DNA of 64,000 nucleotides from Gnetum montanum (lineage: Eukaryota > Streptophyta > Gnetopsida > Gnetales > Gnetaceae). The notes under the pieces were generated by a model that was not told where the DNA came from, searched no databases, and saw nothing but the letters and a program-made list of their open reading frames with translations. The DNA lies in the NCBI GenBank assembly GCA_015680685.1, contig MNCI01011145.1:498169-562168 (forward strand). Reading direction: 5' to 3'. Of the stretch, positions 22,477 to 33,791 are shown one piece after another (the stretch's first letter is position 1; every line of letters begins with the position of its first letter). The position numbers were made by a program, and so were the translations under genes.

Positions 22477-23363
22477 TGATGAAATATCAATAAGACAACT
22501 ACATCAATGTGGTTCCATTGATGCAACCTTATCGATGTATCCCCATCGATGCACCTTAGGATGCATTGATGTTAGTACATTAACACTAACCTAGGCATTG
22601 CCTATATAAATATGCATACCCCTTACATTTATGGTATTTTCCAATTATTTCATTATATGAACTCTTATATTTCTTCTTGTAAAAGTAAGAATAATTTTTC
22701 CTTTGTGTGCTTGCAACATGGATTAAAGTGATTATATGGAGTTTTATTTGAGTGCACATGTACCTAGACACATTTTCAAGAACAGAAATAAAATCAAGAT
22801 TTCTTCTATTCCTTGTAGCACTTAGATTAGCTTAACTCTACTTTCTAGTAATTTTCCTTAAATATAATTTACTTGCTTATTATTATGCATTTGAAATTAT
22901 CGTTTGTAATCAACATGAGTATGACCACTTCAAGCATAATATATTAATGCTTGATAATTCTAGTAGTGGATACTTGGTATACATAGTAGTAAATACTTCG
23001 TAATCCAATAGCATTAGTATAGATTTAGGATGTGTGTAGAAGGTAGGAACAAATACTCCACATTTAGTCTAGTTAGATAATTAATTAGTTAATTTAAATA
23101 TTGAATCTTCATTTACCTAATGATTTTCTAAACAAAAAAACATTAAAAAGTATAAAAATAAATATCTTATATTTCAACCACACTTAAACTTATATAGAGA
23201 TTAACAAAAGTATTAATTAAGAAGACAACAACTAGTGATTATATATTTCACCATCTAGGAATATCGGCTGCTTAGGTAAATAAAGTTTACAAAATTCAAT
23301 TGAATCATGTGTACATGCTAGTAATTCATATGGTTGGGTGTATAAAATAGTCATTTCTCATCA
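22477..23363 (+). repeat. 3' LTR of element D
   Basis: About 887 bp on the plus strand, TGATGAAATATC...GTCATTTCTCATCA. It is heavily diverged from the minus-strand family, but start, end, TATA region (CCTATATAAATATG near 22,602) and the GGTTGGGTGTA near the end correspond. Its U3 carries ATCGATG half-sites (TTATCGATG, CCATCGATG, CCATTGATG) in place of GATATCGCG modules. A few bases (TGGGTA) separate the purine tract from TGATGA, so the true first base is uncertain. Confidence 0.65.
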
Positions 23364-23419
23364 ATGATCTGAACAACCACTATCTATGATCCATATATGA
23401 GTAACTTATTTGACCATTT

Positions 23420-24430
23420 GATATGTAGAAAAATTAAAGTTTGGATCTTTACCTCTTGATTGATCTTGTGATTCTTAAGGATTTCCTTGAGGTTAAGAAG
23501 AATCTTCATTTGGCATTGATGAATCATTTGGAGTGTAGGAAGGAAATCTTATCTTCCACTAGCATTTATCTTTATAATGTCCTTTCTTCTTGTAATTTTT
23601 ACACCATGAAATATTTAATGATGATGCATCATGATAATGTTTTGGAATGAAGTTAAATCTTCCTCTTCTTTGATCTCTTCCTCCTCTAAAATTGCTTCTT
23701 CCACTTGAATTCTCATATTTGAAATTTTGATTTTGATTTAAATCTTGAACTCTTTCATATTTGCAATTAGGACTTCTACCTCTACCTCTACTAAATATAC
23801 CTCTTCTTCTATTATTTCTTGCAAAATGAACTTGTCCATTTTAAGCTTGATTATCTTGTGTTTTCAGATCATCCAAGGTTCTATCTTGAAATACTAATTC
23901 AACAATTGTAATATTTTCTAGATCTTTATTTTAAACATCATTCATCATAGCATATTTGAACTTTTCATCATTATATAAAACTTGAATAATTTTTTCTACC
24001 TTTTACCTTTCACTATATTAACATACATATTCATCTAGATTCCTTATGCAAGCATATATTTTAGCAAATAATTTCTTAATGTTTTCATCTCTATTAACAA
24101 TAAGATCTTTAATTATTTTCTCTACCTTAATTGCTTATTTTGAATATTTGTAATGGAGGCTCCTTTGTACTCTTATTGTACTATAGCCTAAGTCTCTTTG
24201 GCATTAGTATTATCTATGATTCTTAGACCAATAGCATCTAAAACCGATGTGCAAATCATCATCTTTGCTAAGACATGCTTCCTTTGATCTTCTTGAAGCT
24301 TTCTTCTTTGCTCTCTATTCAAAGCATTCAGATTTCCAAATTATTGATATAAAAAATCCAAAATGTCCTAATACTCATTAATTTGAAATCTTAATAAGCT
24401 TTCTTGAATATGTAAAGTCTTAACTTCCAT
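23420..24430 (-). pseudogene. gag: Ty1/copia gag
   Basis: Starts MEVKTLHIQESLLRF. Typical copia Gag features follow: an AIGLRIIDNTNAKETWAIVQ-like block (the AKEAWD-L-Y motif), the Glu-rich stretch KEFKI, and a zinc knuckle near 23,577-23,610 reading C-K-N-Y-K-K-K-G-H-Y-K-D-K-C. The spacing is CX2CX4HX4C, but the second Cys is Tyr. Many TAG/TAA stops are present. The ORF would end in the region taken over by the LTR of D. Confidence 0.65.
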
Positions 24431-24765
24431 TGAAGATTATAATATACTTTGAAATATCTTTGCTCATTTTGAAGAAATTTTGAGTTAAAAATAACTTGGA
24501 ATAACTTAAAAGGTTGAAAGGTTAGCTTGAAAGACTTAGAGGATGATAGATATTAGGGCCTCTTATGGATTTGATGTGAAAAAGATGCGAATTTATGTAA
24601 GAAGTAAGACAAATAAGGATTTTTTATAAAATGTGAGTAATGAGGATTTGTGTATGAGAAAATGAAAGTTTGAGGATAAATAAGGATAATTATGGGTGTA
24701 TCTTCAAAATTTTGATTTTAGAATGAGAAATGTGGCTTTCTTATATCAATTTTCCAAGGATTTAG

Positions 24766-24784
24766 ATCATGGAGATCCAATACC
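24766..24784 (-). other. PBS-like site of the copia element
   Basis: Minus strand TGGTATTGGATCTCCATG lies upstream of gag. Only the first six bases match the usual initiator-tRNA-Met site TGGTATCAGAGC, so the call is weak. Confidence 0.3.
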
Positions 24785-25900
24785 ACTTTCAAAGTATGAG
24801 CAGAAACTTGATATATTTGAAATTTAGTAAATATTACTAGAGATCACATGGATCAATTTGGATCAATAAACTTTCAACTCTTGTCATTGGAGATCATTGA
24901 GGAATTGAGAAAATCAAAATGTCTTAGGAAAATTATGAGCATATTGTGGCACATTGTGATAATTGATGAAGATTAATATGTTTAATGCCTTTTAGAAATT
25001 TGAATTTATCATGGCACATTTCTTAAGCAATATGTAGTGATATAAAAGAAATCCTTATTAATTTCTATCACTAGAATGGATGAAAATCAATTTTTCAATA
25101 CATTAACTTGATGAATTTGATGTCATTTTTCTTTAAATTTGAAAGTTTCTGGATGCTCTTAATACTAGAAAGAAGACTCTTAAATCAGATCTATGAAATA
25201 TATTGAGAAAAATGCAAGATCTAATCTAAAAGATGCATAAGAACTTGTGACAACTAAATATGAATATAAATGTAACTTTAAATGAGAGAACATAACTAAA
25301 GATTGATGCTTTAAACATCTTTTCTATTTTATGAACAAGAATTATAATTATCTTTCTGATTTTTTATGCTTTGCTAAAGAACTTTGGTGAAATTGATAAT
25401 CTTTGTTGAGAATTGAACTTGCAATGACTAAGATCTTCAATAGAAATTAAGATAATGAGAATAGTAATTTTGAGATTATGAAAACTTGAGAGAATATTTT
25501 GAAATATGAGAAAGATTATAAGAGAATGTGAGAACTATGAAGCAAAAAAAATAAAAAATAAAAAGGAAACTTCTCCTTGCAACTCCTTTAAAACTTAAAA
25601 CTTTTAGATGTACAATTAAAAATGAGAAAAATAAATCCTCTCTCTTATGAGGTATAAAGGAAGACCTCAATTTATAGGCAAGGTTGACTCAATGGGTTTC
25701 ATTTTAGGTATGTTTTAGCACTATAATGTCATATATCCAAAATTTTCCATTTTAGGAAACTTTTATATATCTAAGTTAAACCTTGTATTATAACATGAAT
25801 TAAAACAAATACCATGAAATATAAAATGAAAAATAGGAAATGAAACATGAGAAACATGAAAAATGAGCTCCCATCCATGCTATAATGTGATAGTTTATAT
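24785..25900 (-). repeat. 5' LTR region of the copia element
   Basis: Minus strand: TGCCTATAAATTGAGG at 25,665-25,680 is a good TATA box, followed by a T-rich, CT-rich untranslated leader with long T and TC runs, and then the gag leader. I could not fix the LTR termini or find a second copy. Confidence 0.45.
25665..25680 (-). promoter_or_regulatory. TATA box of copia LTR
   Basis: CCTATAAATTGAGG on the minus strand, about 1.2 kb upstream of the gag start, with a pyrimidine-rich stretch downstream. Confidence 0.5.
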
Positions 25901-27190
25901 GTGTTGCAAGAAAGATAAATTTCATCCATCTAGGAGATAGCCTTTAGCTCATGGATGTAGTAGTTGAAACTATTTTTAATAATGGAGAAAATCTTATAGA
26001 ATAAGTATCTAGCTTTAGATTTTTTTTATTTATTTTTGTAATGAGCTTGCTTAGTTATATTTCAAAGAATGCTTAATTAGCATTTGTATCTTTAATAATA
26101 AAATAATACTAACATTGCTAGCATTTAAATGAGTAATGTTCATATAACACTTGTTATTTATTGCTAGAGTGTAATTGTGGTTATATTATTCACAATTTAT
26201 ATGTTTTCTTATGATTTTTGCTATGCAAAGTTTATTGGTAAAATAATTGATAACATTAATATTATTAATAATATACACAAAATTAAAGCATTGATGGTGG
26301 ATTATTTAGATTCTTTCATTACTTTATTATTATGTAATATTAGATATATTATAATGCAATTGGAATGATCTTATTTAATAATTACTAGACAATTTTAGAA
26401 TCATGGAAGAAGTTATGAAGGTTACTAGTTAGAAACAACTTAAAATCCATAACAAGATCATATGTTATGTAGGTTCCAACATAACAAGAGGTTATGCTTT
26501 TGCTCATCCACTATCCTCCTAGGCCTTTACCTTGGTGAGATGAACATTGAGTCTATGGATGATAATCTATTAATGTTAACTTTAGTTAATAATTTTTTTC
26601 TTATAGGATTGTTAAATATTTTAACCATATTTCTATATCAATTATTTAATTTTTTAAATAAAGTGAATTAAACATTCAACCTTTCATGTGTAACTATAAG
26701 TGCATACCAGTATCCTACCTAGTCCAAATTAAAATCATCAATTTAAGAAATCAACTTTTTTAGGAGGTGCAATACTTAATATCTCTTTAAAAATTACACC
26801 ATCTATACATCTAAATGGTGTTATCCCTTACTAAGCCTTACCTCTAATAAGTAATAATGACATGACAAAGCCCATGCTTTCTTTATTACTTAAATAGTAC
26901 AATTGTAATGCCTCTTTAAGGAAACATATAATAAAAAATCTACAACAAATCACACCATTTATTAGTATAAATGACATGATCCAAATTATCTCTATTATCC
27001 TTATCCTAATTTACTTCTTCAAATTAATCTCTAGGTTTACACTCCATCATAATGTACCAATAAGCTTCCTTTAGATCTTAAACATAAAAAGCCTATTTGG
27101 TATGATTTTCCATGATAAATTTTTCATCATCTAGTTCTATTCTCCATAGTAACATTTTTATATTCATGAATGTGAAATATAAATCATCTT
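25901..27190. other. AT-rich stretch, unassigned
   Basis: No domain recognised on either strand. Given its position left of the DUF4216-like piece, it may include the 3' part of the CACTA element. A GTTATGT...ACATAAC imperfect inverted repeat sits at 26,461-26,492. Confidence 0.4.
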
Positions 27191-27664
27191 TTTTTGTTAA
27201 GTTTTTTCATCATTGATATCTATCCAATCACAAAGGAATAGTGGGATAGATATCTTAGATTTAAATTTTATCATGATGTCATCCCCCAATATACCATTGT
27301 ATGTTTGTCATCTATATAGGTTGTACTAGCAAAAACATATAGTAAAAATTTTTAAATAAGCTTATGAGTATCATGATCTATTATATGCAACCAAAAGCCA
27401 TTTATCATGTAGGCATTATATGTCATTACTAAATGTTCTATACCATGGATTAGGAGTCTTAGATAATTGGATATAGAGGACTTGTCATGTTTCATGTATT
27501 TATGAGTAATTTCCAATAACATAAGACTAGAAATAAAAATGTTAATCTTCACAACAAAGACCAAAATAAAAGACCATATATGATCTACTATGCATGTAAA
27601 TTTATAAGTACATACCCTACTCTTGAACCATTTATTAAATTCTTTAGTATGGATTTTCTCTAAC
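27191..27664 (-). pseudogene. CACTA (En/Spm) transposase C-terminal, DUF4216-like domain
   Basis: Minus strand: KEFNKWFKSRV, then ISNYLRLLIHGIEHLVMTYNAYMINGFWLH, then a VFASTTYIDDKHTMVYWGM tail. This follows the order of plant CACTA TNP2 proteins after the transposase core, where xxFxxWFxxR is followed by a G-P-x-x-V-x-x-Y-x-x-YxINGxxFHT block and a YYG motif. Part is open (27,352-27,564), with stops after it. Its natural N-terminal neighbour lies 21 kb to the right (48.9-51.1 kb), separated by the nested gypsy elements. Confidence 0.6.
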
Positions 27665-27683
27665 CTAATTCTAACCTAATTGG

Positions 27684-27867
27684 TATAAATGCCTTAGGTC
27701 AAGCCTCCAAAGGTTACCTTAAGAGACATATCCATTATTACAATGCACCCTTTCAAGTCTTAATTACAATCACCCTTTTGGGTCTTGTTATGACAACAAT
27801 AATCACTTATTATGAAGAGGCACCATCTTTGTTATGTAGTAGCATCATTTGGGAATGGGATGTGATA
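27684..27867. repeat. Left LTR fragment of element I
   Basis: About 184 bp nearly collinear with 48,703-48,883 (shared ATGCCTTAGGTCAA, CATTATTACAATGCACCC, GAAGAGGCACCATCTTT). It ends GGGATGTGATA, the decayed GGGATGTTACA end of a TGTAACATCCC LTR. The first roughly 370 bp of this LTR are missing. Confidence 0.6.
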
Positions 27868-30117
27868 ATCTAATTCCCTTAGGTTTTGTTCTTTCTTGAA
27901 CAGGTCCATGTGCACTATCTCTTTCTAGCTCTAGTGCTTTTTTTATGATCTTGTGCTCCAATCATTTAATTTCTTCTTTGAACTTGAAGTTGTTTCTCAC
28001 TTATTTTGCAAACATGATATATGTGAGAAAGATATATGAAAGATCAAATATTATTTTACTAATACTTACCTCATTTTCTAAGATAATGATAAGAGGTAAA
28101 TTAAAGATCTACCAACCACTAATCACTAGTCCTAACTAGGTTCACACAAAGTGTAACTCACATCTAGTTATCCAAGTGAAGGCAAGGCAAATCCTTTATT
28201 CCAAGTTCCATTACCTTAGATATTTTACTTATCTAATTAAAATATAAATTAAAAAATAAATAAAATAATATTTATTATCAAAAGTAAAGGTGAGATACTT
28301 CCAAATCTTGATCAACCTTATGAACTAACGAAAGTAATTGTAATTTTTACATAAGTGGTATATGATAGGAAGGTATTGTTTGGGATGGTATGGCTAGGTC
28401 TTGATTCTTCTCATCTTCTTCTTTAGAAATTAGTTCTAGTAACTTGGTAGTTTGGAAGAATTGGACATCATACCAAATATAATCCAGGGTCCCAATGGAA
28501 AATGTTGTTGATCCATCCTTGTTAATCATAGTAGAGTAATTAGCAAACTATGGTTTTTGATGAGTAATATCCATCAACATCATCTGTTCCAAAATAAAAA
28601 AATTTATTTATCTATTGAAGATTCAAATTAAGAATAATATGCATTGGCCAATGGAATTACATGTTGAATTAATGGTAACATCTTTTTTAAATTAGGTTCA
28701 TCTTCAAAGGATTCCTTTACAGATACATATTTTAAGAATTTATAGACACTACTTCCAACTTTTGCATTAAAGACTCCACAAAGAACAAATGGAACTGGAT
28801 CCATGTAGGTTAGAAATAACTTTTTCTTCAAACTTTCTTCTATTTTCTTAATCAACTCCTTGACATAGTCTAACATCTAAACATGTTAATTTGGCAATAA
28901 AATGTGTGTTGACTATACATACACATCTTCCTAATAGATGGAATTTTAGAATAACTACCAAGGCTATGTGATTTTTACAAAATCATGATGGTTCTTTCTT
29001 TCCCATGAGTTGAATTTATGGAATTTCAAAAATCATATTTTCTAAACTCCATTCAAATATTTGTACTAATTCAAACTTGGCTTCTTTATAAAAGATCACA
29101 TAACCATTCATGTTGTTCTTTAATAGGTTAATCTATATGGCTCAAAAGAAGAACTTTTTCAAGAAATTTTTTTCTTGTAAATACCAATATATCCCATCTT
29201 TTCCAAGTCTAGTTGGAATTGGTATAGAAAATCCCATGACAAGACATCTTATAGGCATAAAAAATCAACATCAAAATCTTGAAACTCTACTAAAATGCAT
29301 GGATATTGATATTCATGTCAATCCAAGACCCATGGTGTACATGACAAGATGTTGTTTCTTGCTCACTAAGGATCTTACAAGCACATTATATGTTGCAACT
29401 TTCATTCTCATTCTTGGATTCTCTTTTGGATCATTTCTCTTTACAGGTATCATACACCTTGTTGAAATGAGATTTTGAGTCTCCATGTTGTTTTTCCATA
29501 TGTTTTTAAAGACAGTTTTGTTTCATCAATTGATACAACAACTGATTTATCGACTGATAATGATACATTCTTTAACTAGTTTTGGTAATATTTAACTACA
29601 TTATCTAATTTTAGTAATATTAACCACATTATCTAAATATTAATGGCCTTTCTAACCCCCCTTAAGACAATGACTCCACTAGTGTAACTAATGACATAGC
29701 ATAGGGATCTTAAGGCTATCTGTAATGGTTAATTTCCCAACAAGGAGCGATTAGTTATCCTTATGTTGTCAACGTTTAAGGCACAATTCCATAATATCAT
29801 CAAATTATAGGATACTCAGATGATAACTTGAACCTCAACATTGAGTTGAGAAGGATGAAAAATGTTGAAAATGACTATTCATATCTTGAAAAATGACCTC
29901 ATATGCTTGAGTTGTGCTAAAATTAATCTTTTGAGAGTCTTAAGGCACTATATTAGGCAAGGTCTAAAAACTATTTTTTAGGGTTCCATGGGCTAGATAT
30001 AACTTCACCAATGTGTGTAGAATGTTAAAATCTATAGGAAACAACTTTTCATTCATTGGAAAAGGCTTACAAAATTAAAAGTTATGGATTTTAGAGTCTA
30101 AAACCTCTTTACATGAG

Positions 30118-30188
30118 AAACAAGACTTCCCAAGAGGTCACCCATCCTAGTACTACTCTAGGATAAGTGCACTTAATTATAGAATTCT
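30118..30188 (-). pseudogene. 5S rRNA-derived segment (3' two thirds)
   Basis: The minus strand contains GAGTAGTACTAGGATGGGTG followed by ACCTCTTGGGAAGTC, matching the 3' part of plant 5S rRNA including the C-box of the internal promoter, preceded by a decayed AGAACTCCGCAGTTAAGCG (AGAATTCTATAATTAAGTG). The 5' third is not clearly recognisable. It is not a functional 5S gene. Candidates are a relic 5S copy, a 5S-derived SINE, or the LTR of a Cassandra-type element, which carry 5S sequence. Confidence 0.75.
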
Positions 30189-30401
30189 TATCTCTCATTC
30201 TACTAATACATCAAATTCTTTTTTTGTTTTGAATATTTTTTATTATTTTTTTTGCATATCAAATTCTAATGTAACAATCTTTTGATCGAAAATTTTGAAC
30301 TCACTATCAGTTGACAAAAATTTTGAATTGTCCATTAGTCAATAGAAAAATTTGATTTCCAATTAGTTGACAAAAAATTGAAATTCATCAAAGGTGGCAA
30401 T

Positions 30402-30699
30402 GATCTACTACACTATTGGTGTCCACAGATCATTGAAGGTTGCAATGATTTTCATCACTGATAATGTTTGCATATGTAAGAAGTGGTGGTGATCCACAGT
30501 GTTGACAATGTCTACAGAGCACCAGAGATGATGGTGATCTACAGTGTCATTGGTGTCCATGGAGCACCAAATATGATGATGATCCATCACGTAGAAAATA
30601 TCCATGGAGCACCAGAGGTGGCAGTGATCCACAATGCTATTAATATCCATGAAGTGCTAGAGGTGGGGGTGATCTTCTATGCCGATAGTATCTAAGGAC
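30402..30699 (+). repeat. 45-bp minisatellite, about 6.5 units
   Basis: Units start with GATC(C/T)A at 30,402, 30,447, 30,491, 30,536, 30,581, 30,626 and 30,671, each 45 bp (one of 44). Consensus parts are GATCCACAGTG, TCCATGGAGCACCAGA and GGTGGTGGT. Because 45 is a multiple of three, the plus strand stays open over 70 codons as a 15-residue repeat (VIxSV, VHGAPE). I see no start context or partner gene, so translation is doubtful. Confidence 0.8.
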
Positions 30700-32366
30700 A
30701 GTGTGAGGGCTAAAAATCATTGCATATTTTTCAATGATAATGGAGGTGATTGCAGTAGCAGTGGCGCAGTCAATAGTGGTTGTGATGGTAGTGCATGTGT
30801 TAACAAAAATGGCAAGCTATAGATAATGAAAAAACATGATGAGATATTTTGGTTGTGGTGACAAGCAAGAGGCGATGACATTAGATTACAAGGGTAGTAG
30901 TTGATGATGGTGGTCCTCTAGATTTAGGTAGTAGTAGCACATGATGACTACCCTTATGCAACAATGTAGGTTCACTGTAGGATTGTATGGATGCCACAGC
31001 TACAATAGGGATATGGCAGGTTAGGTTTTGCATGATGTAGAGTGATGACATTGGTTTTCACACTACAGATGGTGTGGCATCAGATGATGGACAGAGGCAG
31101 TGGGGTAGAGCAGCAACACCTAGCAAATAATTGTGGCTAAAGGGTTTTTTCATGGTAGTAGGCCAAGGATGTAGTAATGAGGAACATGTGTGGTGGTAGC
31201 AAGTAGGTGTGGTGGTGGCAAAGCATCAAGATGGAGTAGCAACATTGGATCATTGTTGCTTTGGTCACTAGTGGCTCTACTGCACAAGGAAGATTTTAGG
31301 CCTTACAGGGCTAGCATAGCTCTTATGTAGGGTTTTGTAGCTCCTACAAGGCCTACGTTGTCCCTACAAGGCCTGCATGATTCCTATAGGACCTATGCAC
31401 CCCCTACTAGTGCAAACTGTAATTACTTCTATTTTTATCATATTATATTATATTATAAAATATCTTAAGTTAAAGAGGGGGCTTGGGTTTGAACCCACAA
31501 CCTTCTACTCTTCCTACCTATTTCTTTTTCTTTTTAATTTTTATTATTATTTTATTCAACCTTACCTTAGTGGTTAACATGGTGGGTCAGCCAATGACAT
31601 GGTAAGGGCTTGGTATGGGTAAATGGCAATTTCAAATTTGAATCTCAACTCTAAAATTTTGACTTTTCTCAATAATTAATAATTTGATATTATTTTAATG
31701 CACACATAAGGAAAATTTAAAATCATGATATCTCCCAAACCATAACTTTAATCGAGACAAAATTTGTACTATTCGAATAATCTCAATGAGTACTATGCAT
31801 TGGACATAGTATATGGTTCAAAAATGAAGTTGAATTTTCAAGATTTTAAAAAATCCAAACTAGCTTATTCTACCACAATGACATTACTAAGTTGATATAT
31901 GGAAGACATGATAACTTATAAATGACCCTAAGTTTCTTAGAATAATGAGTTTCAACAAAACAAGATCAATTTAGGTCATGGTTAATAAATTTTTGGAAGA
32001 AAATTAATATTGATCTTCATTAATTAATATTTATAGTATTAAGATGGGTAAGAGTGATTGGATCACTATATCCTTGTCTTACCAACATCTCTTGTAATTG
32101 ATGAATCTTGATGAGACATAATCAAATCTTCATTGGTTAGTGATATCTATGAAAGAGTTTTGTCAGTTGGTGGGAGTTATATCTTTTGTAAATGCTTGAT
32201 CCATTGTTCATAAAATCAATGAAAAGGTATCTTCTAACTTACATCATAGACATATGATGCATCTAGTTATGATTGATGACTTTCCATGTGTTGTGGCTTC
32301 ATGGTTCATCATTAAGTTCATGTTGTACTCAACCCATGGTTCTAAATGGCCCTTGGATCATGGTTT

Positions 32367-32378
32367 GCTTTGATACCA
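32367..32378 (-). other. Primer-binding site of element I (tRNA-Met-like)
   Basis: Minus strand TGGTATCAAAGC two bases inside the LTR start, one change from the initiator tRNA-Met site TGGTATCAGAGC. It shows that element I is on the minus strand. Confidence 0.7.
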
Positions 32379-32380
32379 AG

Positions 32381-32751
32381 TGTAACATCCCATCCTTGAA
32401 TGTCGTGGAAAATTTCAAATATACATTATATTAGACATTATGCGTAAGAATACAATATACCAAACATCAAATATATGTAACATTCAACATTATGTGTAAA
32501 GAAAAAAATAGAGAAAGTGTAGAAAGAGAATGAAAAAAATGATTTATTGACATAGAATAGTGTATTTAGATCATGATCTAAGAATGTTCCTTGGGGTTTT
32601 CTTCCTTCAACATCTATCCCTTAGTGGAAATTCAGTGCTACCATCATGGTTAGGCCTATCATTAGCCAGAAGGGATGGCTAGTCCACTTCTTGTCCTGCT
32701 TCATTCGACCCTTGTGACTTGGCTATACCAGCTCTACCTCTCCATGCTTGG
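32381..32751 (-). repeat. Right LTR of element I, part 1
   Basis: Begins TGTAACATCCCATCC at 32,381 next to the PBS. It is interrupted at 32,751 by element C and continues at 48,680, ending GGGACGTGACA at 48,883. The rejoined LTR is about 575 bp. The TGTAACATCCC/GGGATGTTACA ends are of the Ty3/gypsy chromovirus type. Confidence 0.7.
32747..32751. repeat. Target-site duplication CTTGG, left copy (element C)
   Basis: CTTGG precedes TGATGAG of C and recurs at 48,675-48,679 after its CTCATCA end. Confidence 0.85.
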
Positions 32752-33625
32752 TGATGAGTGGTGAGGTACCCCTACACTCAACCATACGAATACAAGTGTT
32801 TCACACATGATCCGGTCGAACTCCACAAACAGACTAGTTGTGGCACCTAGACAGTTATCCTTAGGTCGTAGTTCGTTGTCTTCCCACTTGGACTAGTATT
32901 GTATTTGTCATGTATGGTTTAGTACAGATGAGGTGTATGATGTGTTCCTAATTCTAACGCTACTCCTGAAGGTAGTGGAAAATAATATTAACTAAGCTAA
33001 GCTAGGAGGAAAAGGGTAAGAGAATCTAATCTAGACTAAGTGCGACAAAAACCGATTACTTGATCAACTGTACACGTCTTGGACCTCATGCATGACTACC
33101 ACTGAGATTACCAAGCACAAATACTAGGTACACCAATGGGCTACCAAGTAGTCACACTTAAATGCTCGTAATCAAGTCGTACTAGTTCCCTGTTCTAGGA
33201 GTTTAAGGGTGACAGAGGGAAACAGTAAATAACATTAAATAAATAAACAAATAAATAAAAAAGTAACTGTTGTAATGATGAACTAATCTCAATCTTTATT
33301 GTTGATCATGTGCATGTCCAAGTACATCACACGCGAATAAAGACGCCATACAATTACATTCACCACACTGCGGGCAAACACGGGAAAAATAATCTATCTC
33401 TGGAGTGGTCAAAATGCCAGAGCTTCACTACTTATATTCTATCTATTAATGTACAAGGGAGAGCCAAGTATTATTTATAGATATGATGGCAGACTGTGAT
33501 ATCGCGTATGTGATATTGTAGGGAAGACGTGATATCATGTACGCGGTATTGTGGGGGATGCGATATCGTAGTGGACGTGATATCACGTATGCAATATTGT
33601 GGCCTATGCAAATTGCATCTCATCA
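32752..33625 (-). repeat. 3' LTR of element C
   Basis: 874 bp, TGATGAGTGGTGAGG...GCATCTCATCA. TATA box at 33,472-33,479 (minus), and the richest palindromic U3 block of the window (33,498-33,605). It carries a single copy of the CCGATTxCTTGATCA module seen three times in the B LTRs. Confidence 0.85.
33472..33625 (-). promoter_or_regulatory. U3 core of element C (3' LTR): TATA box and seven or so GATATC modules
   Basis: Upstream of the minus-strand TATAAATA lie repeated modules GTGATATCGCG, TATGTGATATTG, GACGTGATATCATG, TACGCGGTATTG, GATGCGATATCG, GACGTGATATCACG and TATGCAATATTG, alternating in orientation so that neighbours pair as hairpins. Confidence 0.6.
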
Positions 33626-33640
33626 TACCCCCATGACTAA
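33626..33640 (-). other. Polypurine tract of element C
   Basis: Minus strand TTAGTCATGGGGGTA next to the LTR, identical to that of A and B. Confidence 0.75.
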
Positions 33641-33791
33641 ATAAAAACTCATACTCAAGTTACAAGGAGAAAAAGTTTCATTTATTACACAGTGGATAGG
33701 TATGGGATTATTAACTAGAAAAAAAATGAAATGATGCTGCAGTGTGGGAAGACACAACACAAAAAAAATACTACACTATAAAAAATGGAAC

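Larger units (their letters stand above)
1166..23363 (+). mobile_element. Element D: old Athila-like Ty3/gypsy retrotransposon with full pol and accessory ORF, broken by four insertions
   Basis: Pieces in order on the plus strand are protease (1166-1690), RT (1691-2296 and 5530-6235), RNase H (6236-6720), integrase (6721-7740), a noncoding spacer, an accessory ORF (10,006-10,744 and 13,740-15,140), a 3' untranslated stretch, a purine tract (22,461-22,470) and a 3' LTR (22,477-23,363). The gag and 5' LTR are to the left of the window. Insertions E, F, G and A interrupt it. RT residues such as the SPLMVVPK and FLDGYSGYDQI motifs and the DYCTKW integrase motif place it in the Athila/Tat branch. 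Every coding module carries stops and frameshifts. Confidence 0.8.
23364..25900 (-). mobile_element. Element H: Ty1/copia remnant (gag and LTR region)
   Basis: Minus-strand order is LTR-like promoter region (right), PBS-like site, gag, then a cut at 23,363 where the LTR of D begins. RT and integrase would have lain to the left of D, outside the window. D therefore seems to have inserted into H. The outer LTR border on the right is not resolved. Confidence 0.55.
27868..32366 (-). other. Internal region of element I, no recognised gypsy domain
   Basis: 4.5 kb between the two LTR fragments of I. Open frames at 28,347-28,529, 28,628-28,876 (minus) and 29,110-29,478 (plus) match nothing I know. 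I find no gag, RT or integrase motifs, so I is non-autonomous, badly decayed, or a composite with other insertions. It contains the 5S-like segment and the 45-bp tandem array annotated below. Confidence 0.4.

Noticed and set aside
29110-29478. 122-codon plus-strand ORF with a hydrophobic stretch
   Set aside because: No recognised domain and strongly AT-driven composition inside a decayed region. Not called as a gene.
30402-30699. CRISPR-like repeat array
   Set aside because: Units are directly adjacent with no unique spacers, diverged from each other, and the window is clearly plant nuclear DNA. It is a minisatellite.
31470-31610. tRNA-derived SINE: GGTTTGAACCC resembles a Pol III B box
   Set aside because: No matching A box at the right distance, no tRNA fold and no tail that I can confirm.
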